NCBI GenBank assembly: GCA_947258585.1 | Contig: CAMYIZ010000065.1 | Location: 1 to 64,000, forward strand | Direction of reading: 5' to 3' | From: an uncultured Haliea sp. | GTDB lineage: Bacteria; Pseudomonadota; Gammaproteobacteria; Pseudomonadales; Halieaceae | DNA length: 64,000 nt | Notes under the pieces: generated by a model | What the model was told of the DNA's origin: nothing | What the model saw: the letters and a program-made list of their open reading frames with translations, nothing else | The model's database searches: none | Shown: in pieces, positions 1 through 9,248 of the stretch | Layout: each line of letters opens with the position of its first letter | Numbering within the stretch: position 1 is the stretch's first letter | Position numbers and translations under genes: made by a program

Positions 1-2
1 AT

Positions 3-875
3 CCCATGATCCAGCCGCCAGCCAAGAGCACCGTTCATGCCGTACTGGATCGCCACGGCCTGGTCAAACGGCGTAAGCGGCGTCGCTACAAGGCTCAAGG
101 AACGCCGCTGACCAATTCGTGCAAGCCCAATGGACTGTGGTGTGTCGATTACAAGGGCGAGTTCATGCTGGGTAGCCATCAATATTGTTACCCGCTCACC
201 ATCACTGATTACCAGTCTCGCTACCTGCTGGCGTGCGAGGGCTTGGAATCCACGAAGTCTACCTTCGCGTTTACCGTATTTGAGCGAGTTTTCAAGGAGT
301 TCGGACTACCGGATGCCATACGCTCAGACAATGGTTTGCCTTTCGCTTCTCCCAATGCGCTGTTTGGCCTGAGTCGACTATCGATCTGGTGGCTGCGGCT
401 GGGGATCAATATAGAGCGGATCAAACCAGGTAATCCCCAGCAGAACGGAAGGCACGAACGCATGCATCTGACACTGAAAAAGGAAGCTACCAAGCCGGCC
501 TCGTTCAATTTCCTGCAGCAACAGGACCGATTCGACAAGTTCATACAGGTTTACAACAACGAGCGTCCGCACCAGTCGCTAAACGGGCAATACCCGGGGG
601 ACCTGTATACACCTTCAGCGAGGGCTTACCGGCCTCCTGAAGAGCCTGAGTACCCCTACCACGATCGCTCCGTCCATGTGACCCAGTGCGGCAGGATCTG
701 TATCGGCAAACGTAAAATCAACTTAAGCACAGTATTTGCTGGGCAAACGGTGGGTATACGGGAAGTGGAGGACAAGATCTGGCTTGTCAGCTTCCTGGAT
801 TATGATCTAGGATTCTTTGATGAGGATGTGGGGCGGGTTGAACCCGCCACCAATCCGTTTGTACCGGAACTGTAA
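3..875 (+). CDS. IS481-family transposase, 5'-truncated by window edge
   Basis: DDE-type transposase catalysing cut-and-paste or copy-out movement of its IS. The frame is open to the window edge, and the first ATG is at 6. The visible protein has the end of a helix-turn-helix region, then an RNase H-fold rve core. Counting from that ATG, the acidic triad is D48 (in WCVDYKG), D108 (RSDNG) and E151 (NGRHERMH). The NERPHQSLNGQYPG block after the catalytic Glu is typical of IS481 and related integrase-core transposases. Family members are usually 300-400 aa, so the N-terminal DNA-binding domain is probably partly cut off. The reading frame is otherwise intact, so the enzyme may be active. Confidence 0.85.
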   Translation, partial: PMIQPPAKSTVHAVLDRHGLVKRRKRRRYKAQGTPLTNSCKPNGLWCVDYKGEFMLGSHQYCYPLTITDYQSRYLLACEGLESTKSTFAFTVFERVFKEFGLPDAIRSDNGLPFASPNALFGLSRLSIWWLRLGINIERIKPGNPQQNGRHERMHLTLKKEATKPASFNFLQQQDRFDKFIQVYNNERPHQSLNGQYPGDLYTPSARAYRPPEEPEYPYHDRSVHVTQCGRICIGKRKINLSTVFAGQTVGIREVEDKIWLVSFLDYDLGFFDEDVGRVEPATNPFVPEL

Positions 876-915
876 ACCATGTGCCCGGTATGATCTGTAA
901 AGGATGTCTCCGGTA
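871..915. repeat. two subterminal direct repeats at IS right end
   Basis: Copies TGTAAACCATGTGCCCGGTA (871-890) and TGTAAAGGATGTCTCCGGTA (896-915) match at 16 of 20 positions and are spaced 25 bp start to start. The transposase stop codon lies in the first copy. Such repeated end motifs are seen in some IS481-type elements and probably bind transposase. Confidence 0.55.
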
Positions 916-921
916 CAGACC

Positions 922-975
922 AGGGGAAAATGGTGGGCCGTGCTGGATTCGAACCAGCGACCAATTGGTTAAAAG
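922..975 (-). repeat. distal attachment site: tRNA-Lys 3' fragment
   Basis: Positions 931-975 are identical over 45 bp to 36044-36088, the anticodon loop to CCA end of tRNA-Lys. Allowing one mismatch the match runs from 922 (54 bp). It has the same orientation as the intact tRNA. The sequence on the 5' side of the tRNA is absent here (976 onward differs), so this is not a functional tRNA but the far att repeat left by site-specific integration. Confidence 0.9.
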
Positions 976-1681
976 ATGACCAGCCAATTTCTAACGTGTT
1001 GATTTAATGTACCTTTTATCGGTGACGCCCGTTGCAAATCGCACCGAAATGCACAACGAAGCAGGACTGATCCCGGCAAAAGTCCGGCAGTGGCGACCGA
1101 TTGGTTGAGCACTACCCGCCTACCGCCATCAGACGTTGTTCCTCCCCGGTGGCCCGAACTGCGGATTGCCTTCATTAGGTAGATCCGGGATGTCTTACCC
1201 CAACCTGCCCAGGAATATAGGAAGGAAATTCAACTTACCTGCTCAGGTTCGACCAAGAAACAGAAGCTTGTCGTCGGACGCCACAAGTGAGCGCCTCAGG
1301 TAAAGGCAATGGGGTGTTACCGCCAGAACAAAATGCCCCTGCGTTATCATTATGGAGAGAATCTTCCCGGGACGGGGGGTAATGAAAATTAGGTAACGGC
1401 ACCCAGAGCGTTAGGGCGGGATGCTGCGAGTTCGGCTCGCGCTCGAATATTGTCTGCATCTTGGCCAGTGATCGAATGGTGAATTGTTCACTCATTATTG
1501 TAATACAACCTTGTAGGTTATTGACCCGAAGTGCGGGGCTGTCTAGCATACATTGAGAACCTAAATATAAGTAAGGATCCATATCTACGATAGGATCGGC
1601 AGTCCTTCGCGACGCAAACCATATTGTAATTGAGAAGGTGGCAGTACCCACAAAACCCTCCCTAACGCAGGAATCCATACC
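976..1681. other. island left end, no recognisable gene
   Basis: About 700 bp between the att repeat and the acyl-CoA dehydrogenase. No reading frame here resembles a protein family, and the longer antisense frame at 1235-1948 overlaps the dehydrogenase and looks spurious. The one clear signal is the palindrome at 1498-1508 (see separate entry), probably part of the promoter region for the downstream gene. Confidence 0.5.
1498..1508. promoter_or_regulatory. GntR/FadR-type operator candidate
   Basis: TTGTAATACAA is a perfect 11-bp palindrome around a central base and fits the FadR-subfamily GntR operator pattern (tnGTM-N-KACna). It lies 174 bp upstream of the acyl-CoA dehydrogenase start. Near-identical sites occur at 7636, 13660, 13851 and 31263 in the island. 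Confidence 0.6.
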
Positions 1682-2983
1682 GTGGAATTTGAATACAGTG
1701 ACAAAGTGAGGGAATACTCCGCCCGCATCGAGGAATTTCTTGCGGACCACATTTATCCCAACGAAGAACGGTTCTATCGCGAGGCCGAGACACTCGGTCC
1801 CTGGAAAGTCTATCCTGTCGTGGAGGAACTCAAGAAGATCGCAATCAGCCAGGGCCTGTGGAATCTGTTTCTTCCCGAGAGTGAGCATGGAGCAGGGCTC
1901 AGCAACCTGGAATACGCACCACTCTGCGCACTGATGGGACGCTCTCACCTTGCCCCGGAAGTGTTCAACTGCTCTGCGCCAGACACCGGCAATATGGAAA
2001 CCATAATCCGCTTTGGTACAGAAGCGCAGATCAAACAGTGGGCAGAGCCGCTTCTGCGCGGCGAAATCCGCAGCGCGTTCGCCATGACTGAGCCGGAAGT
2101 AGCATCGAGTGACGCCACCAATATTGAAAGCTCGATAGTAAGGGACGGTGACGAGTACCTGATCAACGGCCGTAAGTGGTACACAACGAATGCAACCGAT
2201 CCGCGCTGCAAAATTATCATATTCATGGGCAAGTCATCCCCAGATAACGAGAATCGATACAAGCAGCAGTCTATGATTCTCGTGCCGAGGGACACGCCGG
2301 GCGTCCGCGTTGTACGTTCGCTGCCAGTGTTCGGGTTTTATGGCGTTCCAGATCGTGCGGCCGAAGTCGTGTTCGAGAACGTTCGGGTTCCCGCAAGTAA
2401 CATGCTACTTGGTGAAGGCCGCGGTTTCGAGATTGCCCAGGGTCGCCTAGGCCCGGGCCGCATCCACCACTGCATGCGCCTGATCGGCCTGGCGGAGCGC
2501 ATTCTTGAGCGCATGTGTCGTCGGTTAGAGGCCCGCGAGGCCTTTGGCAGCCCTGTTTCACAACAGTCAGTATCGCTGGAGCGTATCGCGGAGGCGAGGA
2601 TAATGATCGAGCAGTCGCGCCTGCTGACCTTGCATGCGGCCTGGAAAATGGACAAGGTAGGCAACAAGGAGGCACGTCGGGAGATCGCCATGATAAAGGT
2701 GGCGGCACCCAACATGGCCTGCCAGGTTATCGACTGGGCCATCCAGGCCTTCGGCGGCGGTGGCACAAGCAGTGACCACCACCTCACCTCCGCTTATGCA
2801 ACGGCGCGCCTGCTTCGCCTGGCGGATGGCCCCGACGAGGTCCATCGCAATCAGGTTGGCCGGCTGGAAATACGTCGGGTCGGTGAAACGGATCCTGCAC
2901 GCTACGGTAATAGCGGCAATTTTCTCACTCTTGCTGAAGCCGACGAGAAGGCACGCGCTGGACTGTTTCCGCCGGACAACTAA
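1682..2983 (+). CDS. acyl-CoA dehydrogenase (ACAD10/11-like)
   Basis: FAD-dependent acyl-CoA dehydrogenase, 433 aa, that would introduce an alpha,beta double bond in an acyl-CoA. The N-terminal helical domain (about 1-125) is followed by the FAD/substrate beta domain with [16 protein letters not shown] and [11 protein letters not shown]. The C-terminal helical domain holds [24 protein letters not shown] and, near residue 385, DGPDEVHR, where this subfamily places its catalytic acid. Length is normal. The start is GTG, preceded by AGGA 10 bases upstream. It stands alone on the plus strand, faces a hydrolase convergently, and has a GntR-type palindrome upstream. The acyl substrate cannot be read from sequence. 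Confidence 0.88.
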   Translation: MEFEYSDKVREYSARIEEFLADHIYPNEERFYREAETLGPWKVYPVVEELKKIAISQGLWNLFLPESEHGAGLSNLEYAPLCALMGRSHLAPEVFNCSAPDTGNMETIIRFGTEAQIKQWAEPLLRGEIRSAFAMTEPEVASSDATNIESSIVRDGDEYLINGRKWYTTNATDPRCKIIIFMGKSSPDNENRYKQQSMILVPRDTPGVRVVRSLPVFGFYGVPDRAAEVVFENVRVPASNMLLGEGRGFEIAQGRLGPGRIHHCMRLIGLAERILERMCRRLEAREAFGSPVSQQSVSLERIAEARIMIEQSRLLTLHAAWKMDKVGNKEARREIAMIKVAAPNMACQVIDWAIQAFGGGGTSSDHHLTSAYATARLLRLADGPDEVHRNQVGRLEIRRVGETDPARYGNSGNFLTLAEADEKARAGLFPPDN

Positions 2984-2989
2984 TCCAGT

Positions 2990-3012
2990 GCGGCAGTACG
3001 ACCTACTGCCGC
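2990..3012. terminator. bidirectional hairpin between convergent genes
   Basis: GCGGCAGTA and TACTGCCGC form a perfect 9-bp stem with a 5-base loop, 6 bp after the dehydrogenase stop and 12 bp before the hydrolase stop. There is no clear T-tract, so termination strength is uncertain. Confidence 0.5.
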
Positions 3013-3024
3013 CGATGTACGCGC

Positions 3025-3855
3025 CTAGCTGTCAGCGCCGAGGAAATCCAGCAGCAAGGCGTTGACGCTATCGGGTCTGTCCAGCATGAGCCAGTGTGTA
3101 GCGCCCTCCAGTCTCTCGTAGCGCCACGGTGCATCCATGAATTCCCCCGAACCCAGCATCTGACTTTCCGTCAGATACATATCACCGCTACTCCAGATAC
3201 CCATTGTCGGTACGCTGATACGCGGCATTTGCCAGCCTTCTTCAGTCCAGGAGTCAAGATCCATATTGGCGCGGTACCAATTAAGTGCCGCGGTGAGGGC
3301 GCCCGGCCGCGACAGATCACGAATCCAATGCTCCAACTCAGGATGATGGCCCCACAGGTCGCTAAAGAACTGCCAGTTCTGACGTGTAATGATATCCTCG
3401 GCCAGCCCTTGCCGCATGAACACCAGCATATACCAGGCCAGTCGTCGTTGCGCGATACCCGCATTCCACAGGGCCGTCATGTGCCCTACCGAAAGAGCAG
3501 CATGCTTCTCCACCCGTTCGGGGTAAATAGCTGCCAGGCTCCACCCAACCGCCGCACCCCAGTCGTGACTGACCAGGCCTACCCGCTCCAATTCAAGATA
3601 ATCGAGAAGAGCAACCACATCTCCCAGGACCTCAGCTATCCCATAGGCCTCGATTTCCTGCGGCTTGTCCGAACCACCGAAGCCGCGCTGGTCAGGCGCA
3701 ATCACCCGATAGCCCGCCCCTACCAGCGCGGGTATCTGATATCGCCAGAGGCGCGCCGAATCGGGAAACCCATGCAGCATCAGTATTGGGGGACCCGAAC
3801 CCTCGTCAGTCACCTGGAAACTGTAGTTACCCAGGATCAGTTTATATACCGCCAT
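3025..3855 (-). CDS. alpha/beta hydrolase, epoxide-hydrolase/dehalogenase type
   Basis: A 276-aa alpha/beta-fold hydrolase. The oxyanion motif HGFPDSARLW is at 29-38, and the nucleophile elbow SHDWGAAVGW carries Asp98 rather than Ser, as in epoxide hydrolases and haloalkane dehalogenases. A late His254 (GATHW) and acidic residues around GDMYLTE complete a likely triad. A cap domain spans about 125-210. No signal peptide is seen, so it should be cytoplasmic. It lies downstream of the DUF1302 gene, separated by a terminator, so it probably has its own promoter. An ester or C-C bond substrate cannot be excluded, but the Asp nucleophile favours epoxide or halide chemistry. Confidence 0.85.
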   Translation of the reverse strand: MAVYKLILGNYSFQVTDEGSGPPILMLHGFPDSARLWRYQIPALVGAGYRVIAPDQRGFGGSDKPQEIEAYGIAEVLGDVVALLDYLELERVGLVSHDWGAAVGWSLAAIYPERVEKHAALSVGHMTALWNAGIAQRRLAWYMLVFMRQGLAEDIITRQNWQFFSDLWGHHPELEHWIRDLSRPGALTAALNWYRANMDLDSWTEEGWQMPRISVPTMGIWSSGDMYLTESQMLGSGEFMDAPWRYERLEGATHWLMLDRPDSVNALLLDFLGADS

Positions 3856-3936
3856 TACTGCCCCTCAATTACGACCGCTCCTGACTGCAAAAAGATCCCA
3901 AAATATCGCAGACTGTGTTTCGGCCAGTATTCGAGT

Positions 3937-3969
3937 AAAAAAAAGCCCGATTCCGAGGAGGAAACGGGC
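3937..3969 (-). terminator. rho-independent terminator after DUF1302 gene
   Basis: Read on the minus strand, GCCCGTTTCC and GGAATCGGGC form a stem with a short loop followed by eight T. It lies about 20 bp past the DUF1302 stop and ends the envelope operon before the hydrolase gene. Confidence 0.8.
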
Positions 3970-3989
3970 GCACACAACGCATCAACAGA

Positions 3990-5861
3990 CTAGAACGAAT
4001 AACTTACACGCAGAGTAAACTCATCTGCCCAGCCCGCAGTGCTAAGAGCATTGTAATTTTCGCTGCGACTGGTGAATCCGTCCTCAATGATGTGGTTGAA
4101 AAATGCCTCCACACCCCAGGGCCCACCCGGACGCCAGCGCACCGCTGGCTGCAACAACATAGCCCCTTCCATGTCGTACAGCATGGAGAAGTCAAAACGC
4201 CACTTCAGCGTTGGCGATGGCTGCTGAAGAGCTACGGCTACGTAATTGGCACTACCAGGTGTTCGCGCGTTCTGTGCCGAACGATCCTCAGTCCCACCCA
4301 TGCCGCTCAGGTGGCGACCAAAGAAGTCACTCTCGGTACGGTGCATCCACTGGAACACAAAATAGGTCGCAGGAAACTCTCTGGAGAAACGGTGGTTCTT
4401 CTCAAGCACGAGCGACGTAATGACTTCATCCTCGACAATGTGCTCGCGACTTAGCGACGGATTGGTAAATGTGCGGTCGTTCGCGTACTGGATCTCAACG
4501 TTGGCTATCAACTGGTCGAGAAAAGAACCGGGTTCGCCGTTAAAGGTATAGCCAAATCCAAGGCCGAATACGCTCTCGCGGTGATATTCTCTCGCCAGAT
4601 GCCCACGCAGACCTCCAGCAGAGGAAAAGAACAGATCCAGTTCCTGTCCGGCGTCAAATTCGTTGTCAACCAAATAGGCGCCAAGAGCCTGTGCGCCAGG
4701 GAACTCTGCGATCGCGGCATTGAGCCCATCGATGCCATCTAGCCGAGCAAGTCCAGCGTAATGAAACCACTCCCTGGCAGACAGCACACCAGTAGAATCT
4801 CGCTCAAAGGCTGTAGTCGCCATCAGGTCAGCGGTGGCATCTCCGGGTAAGCCCGTTAGTGACTTGCTTACACCAGACTCAGTCCAGCGAAATGTACCAT
4901 CTGGATTGTAGCGACTGGTTGCCATTGCCTGCACCGTGAAGGCGCCTACATCACCGCGTACGCGAACGCCGAAATTTGCCTTGTCGTCATAATCACCGTA
5001 CATGTCGTGAATGGTAAACTGCGATGTAATTGTGTTGTAAGGCGTGTCTGGATTTCCGTATATAGTCGGTCGAAAATGCTGAACAAACCCGTCCAGCTCC
5101 CATCCACCCACCATGTACTGAGCTCGAATCGCCGGAGATGGGACGCGTTTGTCTGAAAATTCTTCAGGAACGAAATCCAGCACGCTGTGACGCCGCAGAT
5201 CGAGACCGTTGGGAACGTCCATAACCCGGAAGAACAGCGACTGACCCCATGCGATTTGCTGGTTGCCAGCACGCACCAACAAGGCGCCGTCTTGGTAATC
5301 GAAGTAGAAACGAGGCAAATCAATCATATATTTCTCGCCCGTCCACTCCATAGCCATGGGCGCCTTGCGCGATTGCAGCCCGCCAGAACCGTTGACCCTG
5401 TAGTCAAAGTAGTTCACATTCTGGTGCAAATCACCTGCCGGGGCTGCTCCTGGAATCGATCCAATATCGTGGTTATTGTAGGTGTCGAAGTCGAAGATTG
5501 CGCGTAGCTCGCCCCGAAATGACAGTTTGCTGCCGAGACGTAAATCCACGTCGAATTTGCCCCTCATGATATTCATATTGAAATCGTTACTTTCACTGGG
5601 CACGAGTCGGCGCACTGTGTCGGGCGTTCCGCCAATTGGATTACGTTGTACATCTATATTGTTAAATGGATTACCAGCCTGGTTGTATGGGTTTTCATCG
5701 GACGTGGTGCGAACGGCCGACTCGAATCTAACGAAACCGCCATAGCTCGCTCCAAACACGTCGGGGTCGAAAAATGCACCCCCAGCCTGAGCCGTGCCTG
5801 ATACCAACAAGCCGACGGGAAGCCCTAATTTCATTAATCGCGTCTTCGAAAAAGCCACCAT
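3990..5861 (-). CDS. DUF1302 outer-membrane protein
   Basis: A 623-aa DUF1302-family protein. An N-terminal signal peptide runs to about residue 27 (ending in AQA). The mature part is rich in alternating aromatic/polar strands and ends in ...LRVSYSF, the C-terminal Phe typical of outer-membrane beta-barrels. Start is supported by AGGAGAT just upstream. In proteobacteria DUF1302 genes commonly sit beside DUF1329 genes, as here (93-bp gap to the upstream DUF1329 gene), near degradation genes for sterols, aromatics or other hydrophobic compounds. A role in passage of the substrate through the outer membrane is inferred, not shown. Confidence 0.85.
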   Translation of the reverse strand: MVAFSKTRLMKLGLPVGLLVSGTAQAGGAFFDPDVFGASYGGFVRFESAVRTTSDENPYNQAGNPFNNIDVQRNPIGGTPDTVRRLVPSESNDFNMNIMRGKFDVDLRLGSKLSFRGELRAIFDFDTYNNHDIGSIPGAAPAGDLHQNVNYFDYRVNGSGGLQSRKAPMAMEWTGEKYMIDLPRFYFDYQDGALLVRAGNQQIAWGQSLFFRVMDVPNGLDLRRHSVLDFVPEEFSDKRVPSPAIRAQYMVGGWELDGFVQHFRPTIYGNPDTPYNTITSQFTIHDMYGDYDDKANFGVRVRGDVGAFTVQAMATSRYNPDGTFRWTESGVSKSLTGLPGDATADLMATTAFERDSTGVLSAREWFHYAGLARLDGIDGLNAAIAEFPGAQALGAYLVDNEFDAGQELDLFFSSAGGLRGHLAREYHRESVFGLGFGYTFNGEPGSFLDQLIANVEIQYANDRTFTNPSLSREHIVEDEVITSLVLEKNHRFSREFPATYFVFQWMHRTESDFFGRHLSGMGGTEDRSAQNARTPGSANYVAVALQQPSPTLKWRFDFSMLYDMEGAMLLQPAVRWRPGGPWGVEAFFNHIIEDGFTSRSENYNALSTAGWADEFTLRVSYSF

Positions 5862-5954
5862 TTTATTATCTCCTGGAAAAACGCAGCGCCGCGCTATTGC
5901 GACGCCTTTTGGATCATCCGACGGCGTTCCTAGGGGTTCGCCGCACTCCCTATA

Positions 5955-7346
5955 TCAGCCGCCTAATCGCTGCAGGGCTTGCGAAGTCATATAGCGGTTA
6001 TAAACGTCGTTAACGTCATTGGTTTCGAAAGCAGTTTTGAAACCGCCCTGTATCTCCTTACCGACGTAATAACGCGTCATCCGACCGTCGAGGCGGTCAT
6101 AGATCATCACGCCTGTCCAAGACCACGCGGGCTTCCCTGCCTTGGTAAAGGTTTCGTGCTCATTGCTGTACTGCGCATACTGCGGTTCAAATGACTTCCA
6201 GACTTCACCCTTGCGGTCAGTCGTCACCGATGCAATCATGAGCTGGTTACGAACATCAATCCAGGCCGTACGCTTACCCACTGGGGCACGCGGATAGCCC
6301 ACAGGCTCTGACTCAAGAACAATACATTCGGGGCATAATTCCATAACAGTCTCGTGGAAAGTCTGCCCTTTGGGGCCACCGTGAACTGGCTTCTCCCAAT
6401 TGTCGCGCCCCCCCATAAAGTTCCCAGGGTTCTGCGCACCCAGCATTGGCTTGCGTTCTACAATCCGATAATTACCCCAGGTGAGCATAGGATCACCTGC
6501 AGCCCAGGCATCAGAGAGAAACAGCACCATCCCCGGCACAAGAGGCTCGAATCGCTGGTTGGTCGGGAACTGGCGAACACGCCGGAAGGCCGGCAGATAG
6601 CCCAGCAGGTCTGGGAACTTGCTCTGGTCGTAATACCAGGTGTTCAGGTACGAAGTGCCATTAACGTCATCGGGGCGAGTGAACCAGGTAGCGTTGTAGC
6701 GCAACAGATCATCTCGACCCTGGAAAATCTGACCATCGGTACGCGATGTCACCTGCAGCTCTGCCCACACGAAGTCGTATTGATAGGCTATGTCACCGTT
6801 GCGATCAATATCATGATCACGAGTGGCGCTCATCTGCCAGTCGTTCCGCCCCCACGCCAACACCATGTCCGCGGCCGCCTCCTCAGCGTTCTGCGGATCG
6901 GGAAACGGACACCCACCCAACCAGGGGGCGCCATCCGGCGCGCGCACATTACCTGCCGAATCAAATCTTGCCTTGCCGGCGTTACGTAATGTCGCCTCAA
7001 GATAGTCATGCGGGTACAGCTTTGTGAGGTCTCGAGTGCTCTCCGCAATTCGAATTCGGCGACCCATCGTCTTCACTTGTTCAAGTGCAATAGGATCGAG
7101 CAGGTGTGCTACGTGCTCCACATTGTCAGCAGTAATAACATCGCCAGGCTTAATCATCCCTTTTGTATGCATCTCAATCGATAGCAATTCATCCGGGTAC
7201 GCCTTGCTGATGTCAGTTACTGCCGAATCGGAGCGAGCAATCATCGGCCACAGCGATGTCAACACTCCTGCGGACGCGGCGCCCAAAAGACTCTTCTCAA
7301 GAAACTTGCGACGGGAGTAATTAAAATCATATTTTTTTATATACAT
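5955..7346 (-). CDS. DUF1329 protein, Tat-exported (copy 1)
   Basis: A 463-aa DUF1329-family protein. The N-terminus carries a twin-arginine signal (SRRKFLEKSLLGAASAGVL, about 11-29) followed by a short hydrophobic stretch, so it should be folded in the cytoplasm and exported to the periplasm. Conserved blocks shared with the second copy include YPDELLS, ADNVEHV.LLD, GTSYLN.W.YDQ, FPTNQRFEPLVPG and LYLSDAWAAGDP. Good RBS (TAGGAGAG). DUF1329 proteins are structurally related to lipoprotein-carrier folds and are thought to bind lipophilic ligands. It pairs with the DUF1302 gene downstream. Confidence 0.85.
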   Translation of the reverse strand: MYIKKYDFNYSRRKFLEKSLLGAASAGVLTSLWPMIARSDSAVTDISKAYPDELLSIEMHTKGMIKPGDVITADNVEHVAHLLDPIALEQVKTMGRRIRIAESTRDLTKLYPHDYLEATLRNAGKARFDSAGNVRAPDGAPWLGGCPFPDPQNAEEAAADMVLAWGRNDWQMSATRDHDIDRNGDIAYQYDFVWAELQVTSRTDGQIFQGRDDLLRYNATWFTRPDDVNGTSYLNTWYYDQSKFPDLLGYLPAFRRVRQFPTNQRFEPLVPGMVLFLSDAWAAGDPMLTWGNYRIVERKPMLGAQNPGNFMGGRDNWEKPVHGGPKGQTFHETVMELCPECIVLESEPVGYPRAPVGKRTAWIDVRNQLMIASVTTDRKGEVWKSFEPQYAQYSNEHETFTKAGKPAWSWTGVMIYDRLDGRMTRYYVGKEIQGGFKTAFETNDVNDVYNRYMTSQALQRLGG

Positions 7347-7774
7347 AGCGCTCTCCTAGCCAATGCAATGGCGTGACGATGAAAAGTACCCGATAAGACA
7401 CGACCGAAAAATGAGGTAGAGGTGGGACTCAGGAAAACCGAACTCACACAACCGCGCAATGGTGACTCCCCCAAATCCTGGGTGACTCCTGACATACGCG
7501 CCTCCATAAGGACTGATAAGTGACCCGGCTTTCTAGTTCGCAACGCCCAGACCTTTTGGGACTGCGCAAAGTGCGACACCTAAACTAAAGAGTCTGCTGC
7601 TTAACATTATATTTCACCATAATTGAATTACTCTTTTGTACTACAATCTAATATCACAATTAGTGAGTGTCAACTATTTATATGTCCTCCGATTCGGAAA
7701 AATGAAGATCCGGAGATCAAGGGAACACCTCGACCAGGGCTTCCTAAAAAACGCCAATGAAATAGCTTACAGTG
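7347..7774. promoter_or_regulatory. intergenic promoter region of DUF1329 copy 1
   Basis: A 428-bp AT-rich gap between the two DUF1329 genes. It holds the operator-like palindrome at 7636-7646 and, on the minus strand, a TATAAT hexamer (7606-7611) downstream of it. A separate promoter for DUF1329 copy 1 and DUF1302 is likely. No gene is seen. Confidence 0.5.
7636..7646. promoter_or_regulatory. GntR/FadR-type operator candidate
   Basis: TTGTACTACAA, identical to the site at 13851-13861 and a perfect palindrome around its central base. It lies 290 bp upstream of DUF1329 copy 1 and 25 bp upstream (minus sense) of a TATAAT hexamer. Confidence 0.6.
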
Positions 7775-9154
7775 TCAGTACCCCAAGCGCCGGAGTGCAT
7801 TCCGCGTCAAGTATCTCTGGTAAATACTTTCATCGTTCACAGCCGTCCGATGACCGCCCGATATCTCCTTGACCTGCTCGAGTCTTGACATGCGCCCCGT
7901 CTGAATGTCGAAAGCGTGCACATGGGACCATGACCAGTAGGGACTGGTACCGTCCATGAAACTCTGGTCTCCAGACTGATAGACGCTGAAAGCCCCATCG
8001 AAACTTCGATAAACTTCCCCCTTGTGGTCATAGGTATTCATCGCCAACGGAAGCCCAGTCCTGGCGTCAAACCAGACGCGTTTCTTGCTCACCGGGGCGC
8101 GCTTGAAGCTCAAGGGTTCAGCCTCGACAACGATTGCCTCGGGAATCAGTTCAACCGTTGTATCCCAAAACGTCGTCCCCTTGGGTCCACCATGCGTAGC
8201 ATGCTCCCAGTTCGGGTGCTGGGGATTCCAGCCATTGGATACAGCGGCCAGAAACGGCCCGCGATCAATAATGCGGTAGTTCCCCCAGGTATGCAGCGGA
8301 TCGCCCGCAGCCCAGGCATCCGACAGATACAATGTACTTCCCGGCACCAATGGCTCGAACCGTTGATTGGTAGGAAAAACTCGGATCCGCTTGAAATCCG
8401 GTAAGTAACCAAGCAACTCGGGAAATTCATGTTGGTCATAGGGCCAGATATTGAGGTACGAGGTCCCAGTAACGTCCTCGGGTGAGGTAAACACTACGCA
8501 CTGGTAACGTAACTTGTCCTCATGTCCCGACCAATACGGACGCTCGTCCAGGGTCACACGTGCAACGGCAGCCAGTTCAGCCCAAACCGTCTCATACTCA
8601 TACTGCACGTCGCCCTCACGCGACAAATCATACTCCTTGATTGCATACAGGGAAGCATCGTGGCGGCCCCAACTCAACGTAAGCGCAGCAAACAGCTCCA
8701 GCCCACTGCGCGCCTCAGGAAAGGGATTGCCGCCGATCCAGGGTTTGCCATCATCGTTGACCACGTTGCCACGGTCATTGAATCGGGCCCTGCCCTGATT
8801 GCGCACGGTTGCCTCGATATAATCCCTGGGCGACAGCTGCATTATATCCGTCGTGGTGGGAGCCACCTGGAGGCGCCTGCCCATGGTGGCGATTTGCTCG
8901 TACTTGATATCGTCAAGGAGGTCGCGCACATGCTCCACATTATCTGCGGAGATAGTACCTCCGGCCGCTACTTTGCCCCGAGTGTACATGTCGAGGCTGA
9001 GCAGCTCGTCGGGATACACGCCGTGAGTATCACCGGCGCGCGCGATGGCCGGCCACAGCGGCGCGAGGACGCCCGCGGCGATTGCGCCGCGTGACAGCGT
9101 AGCCAGGAAGTGGCGCCTGCTATGCAGGCCGTCGAAACGTCTGATGAAATGCAT
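7775..9154 (-). CDS. DUF1329 protein, Tat-exported (copy 2)
   Basis: A 459-aa paralogue of the neighbouring DUF1329 protein, co-linear along its length and sharing the same conserved blocks (GTSYLNIWPYDQ, FPTNQRFEPLVPGS, DAWAAGDPLHTWGNYR). The twin-arginine signal is SRRHFLATLSRGAIAAGVL. The RBS GAGGAGG lies 7 bases before the ATG. It is the last gene of the SurE-MMPL-YCF48-DUF1329 run, about 94 bp from the YCF48 stop. Tandem divergent copies suggest either two ligand specificities or a heteromeric periplasmic carrier. Confidence 0.85.
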   Translation of the reverse strand: MHFIRRFDGLHSRRHFLATLSRGAIAAGVLAPLWPAIARAGDTHGVYPDELLSLDMYTRGKVAAGGTISADNVEHVRDLLDDIKYEQIATMGRRLQVAPTTTDIMQLSPRDYIEATVRNQGRARFNDRGNVVNDDGKPWIGGNPFPEARSGLELFAALTLSWGRHDASLYAIKEYDLSREGDVQYEYETVWAELAAVARVTLDERPYWSGHEDKLRYQCVVFTSPEDVTGTSYLNIWPYDQHEFPELLGYLPDFKRIRVFPTNQRFEPLVPGSTLYLSDAWAAGDPLHTWGNYRIIDRGPFLAAVSNGWNPQHPNWEHATHGGPKGTTFWDTTVELIPEAIVVEAEPLSFKRAPVSKKRVWFDARTGLPLAMNTYDHKGEVYRSFDGAFSVYQSGDQSFMDGTSPYWSWSHVHAFDIQTGRMSRLEQVKEISGGHRTAVNDESIYQRYLTRNALRRLGY

Positions 9155-9248
9155 GATCTTGCCTCCTCGCTGCGGGCCTATGCACTCATGATCGGTCGCT
9201 CACGTTGATCACCCTGCCCGCATTCCTGGGTGGCTCAACGCTATCGTA

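Larger units (their letters stand above)
1..920 (+). mobile_element. 3' part of an IS481-type insertion sequence
   Basis: This is the right-hand part of an insertion sequence. It holds most of a DDE transposase and, after its stop, two imperfect 20-bp direct repeats (871-890 and 896-915, 16 of 20 identical) that look like subterminal transposase-binding repeats. The left end lies outside the window. The right end stops a few bases before the tRNA-Lys repeat, so the element sits just outside the genomic island, in what was the sequence downstream of the tRNA. The exact terminal base is uncertain. Confidence 0.6.

Noticed and set aside
931-975. Possible second tRNA-Lys gene
   Set aside because: Only the 3' half is present; the D-arm and 5' acceptor strand are missing, so it is an att repeat.
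1235-1948. 237-aa open frame on the minus strand
   Set aside because: It overlaps the start of the acyl-CoA dehydrogenase, has no recognisable motif, and has the composition of an antisense shadow.
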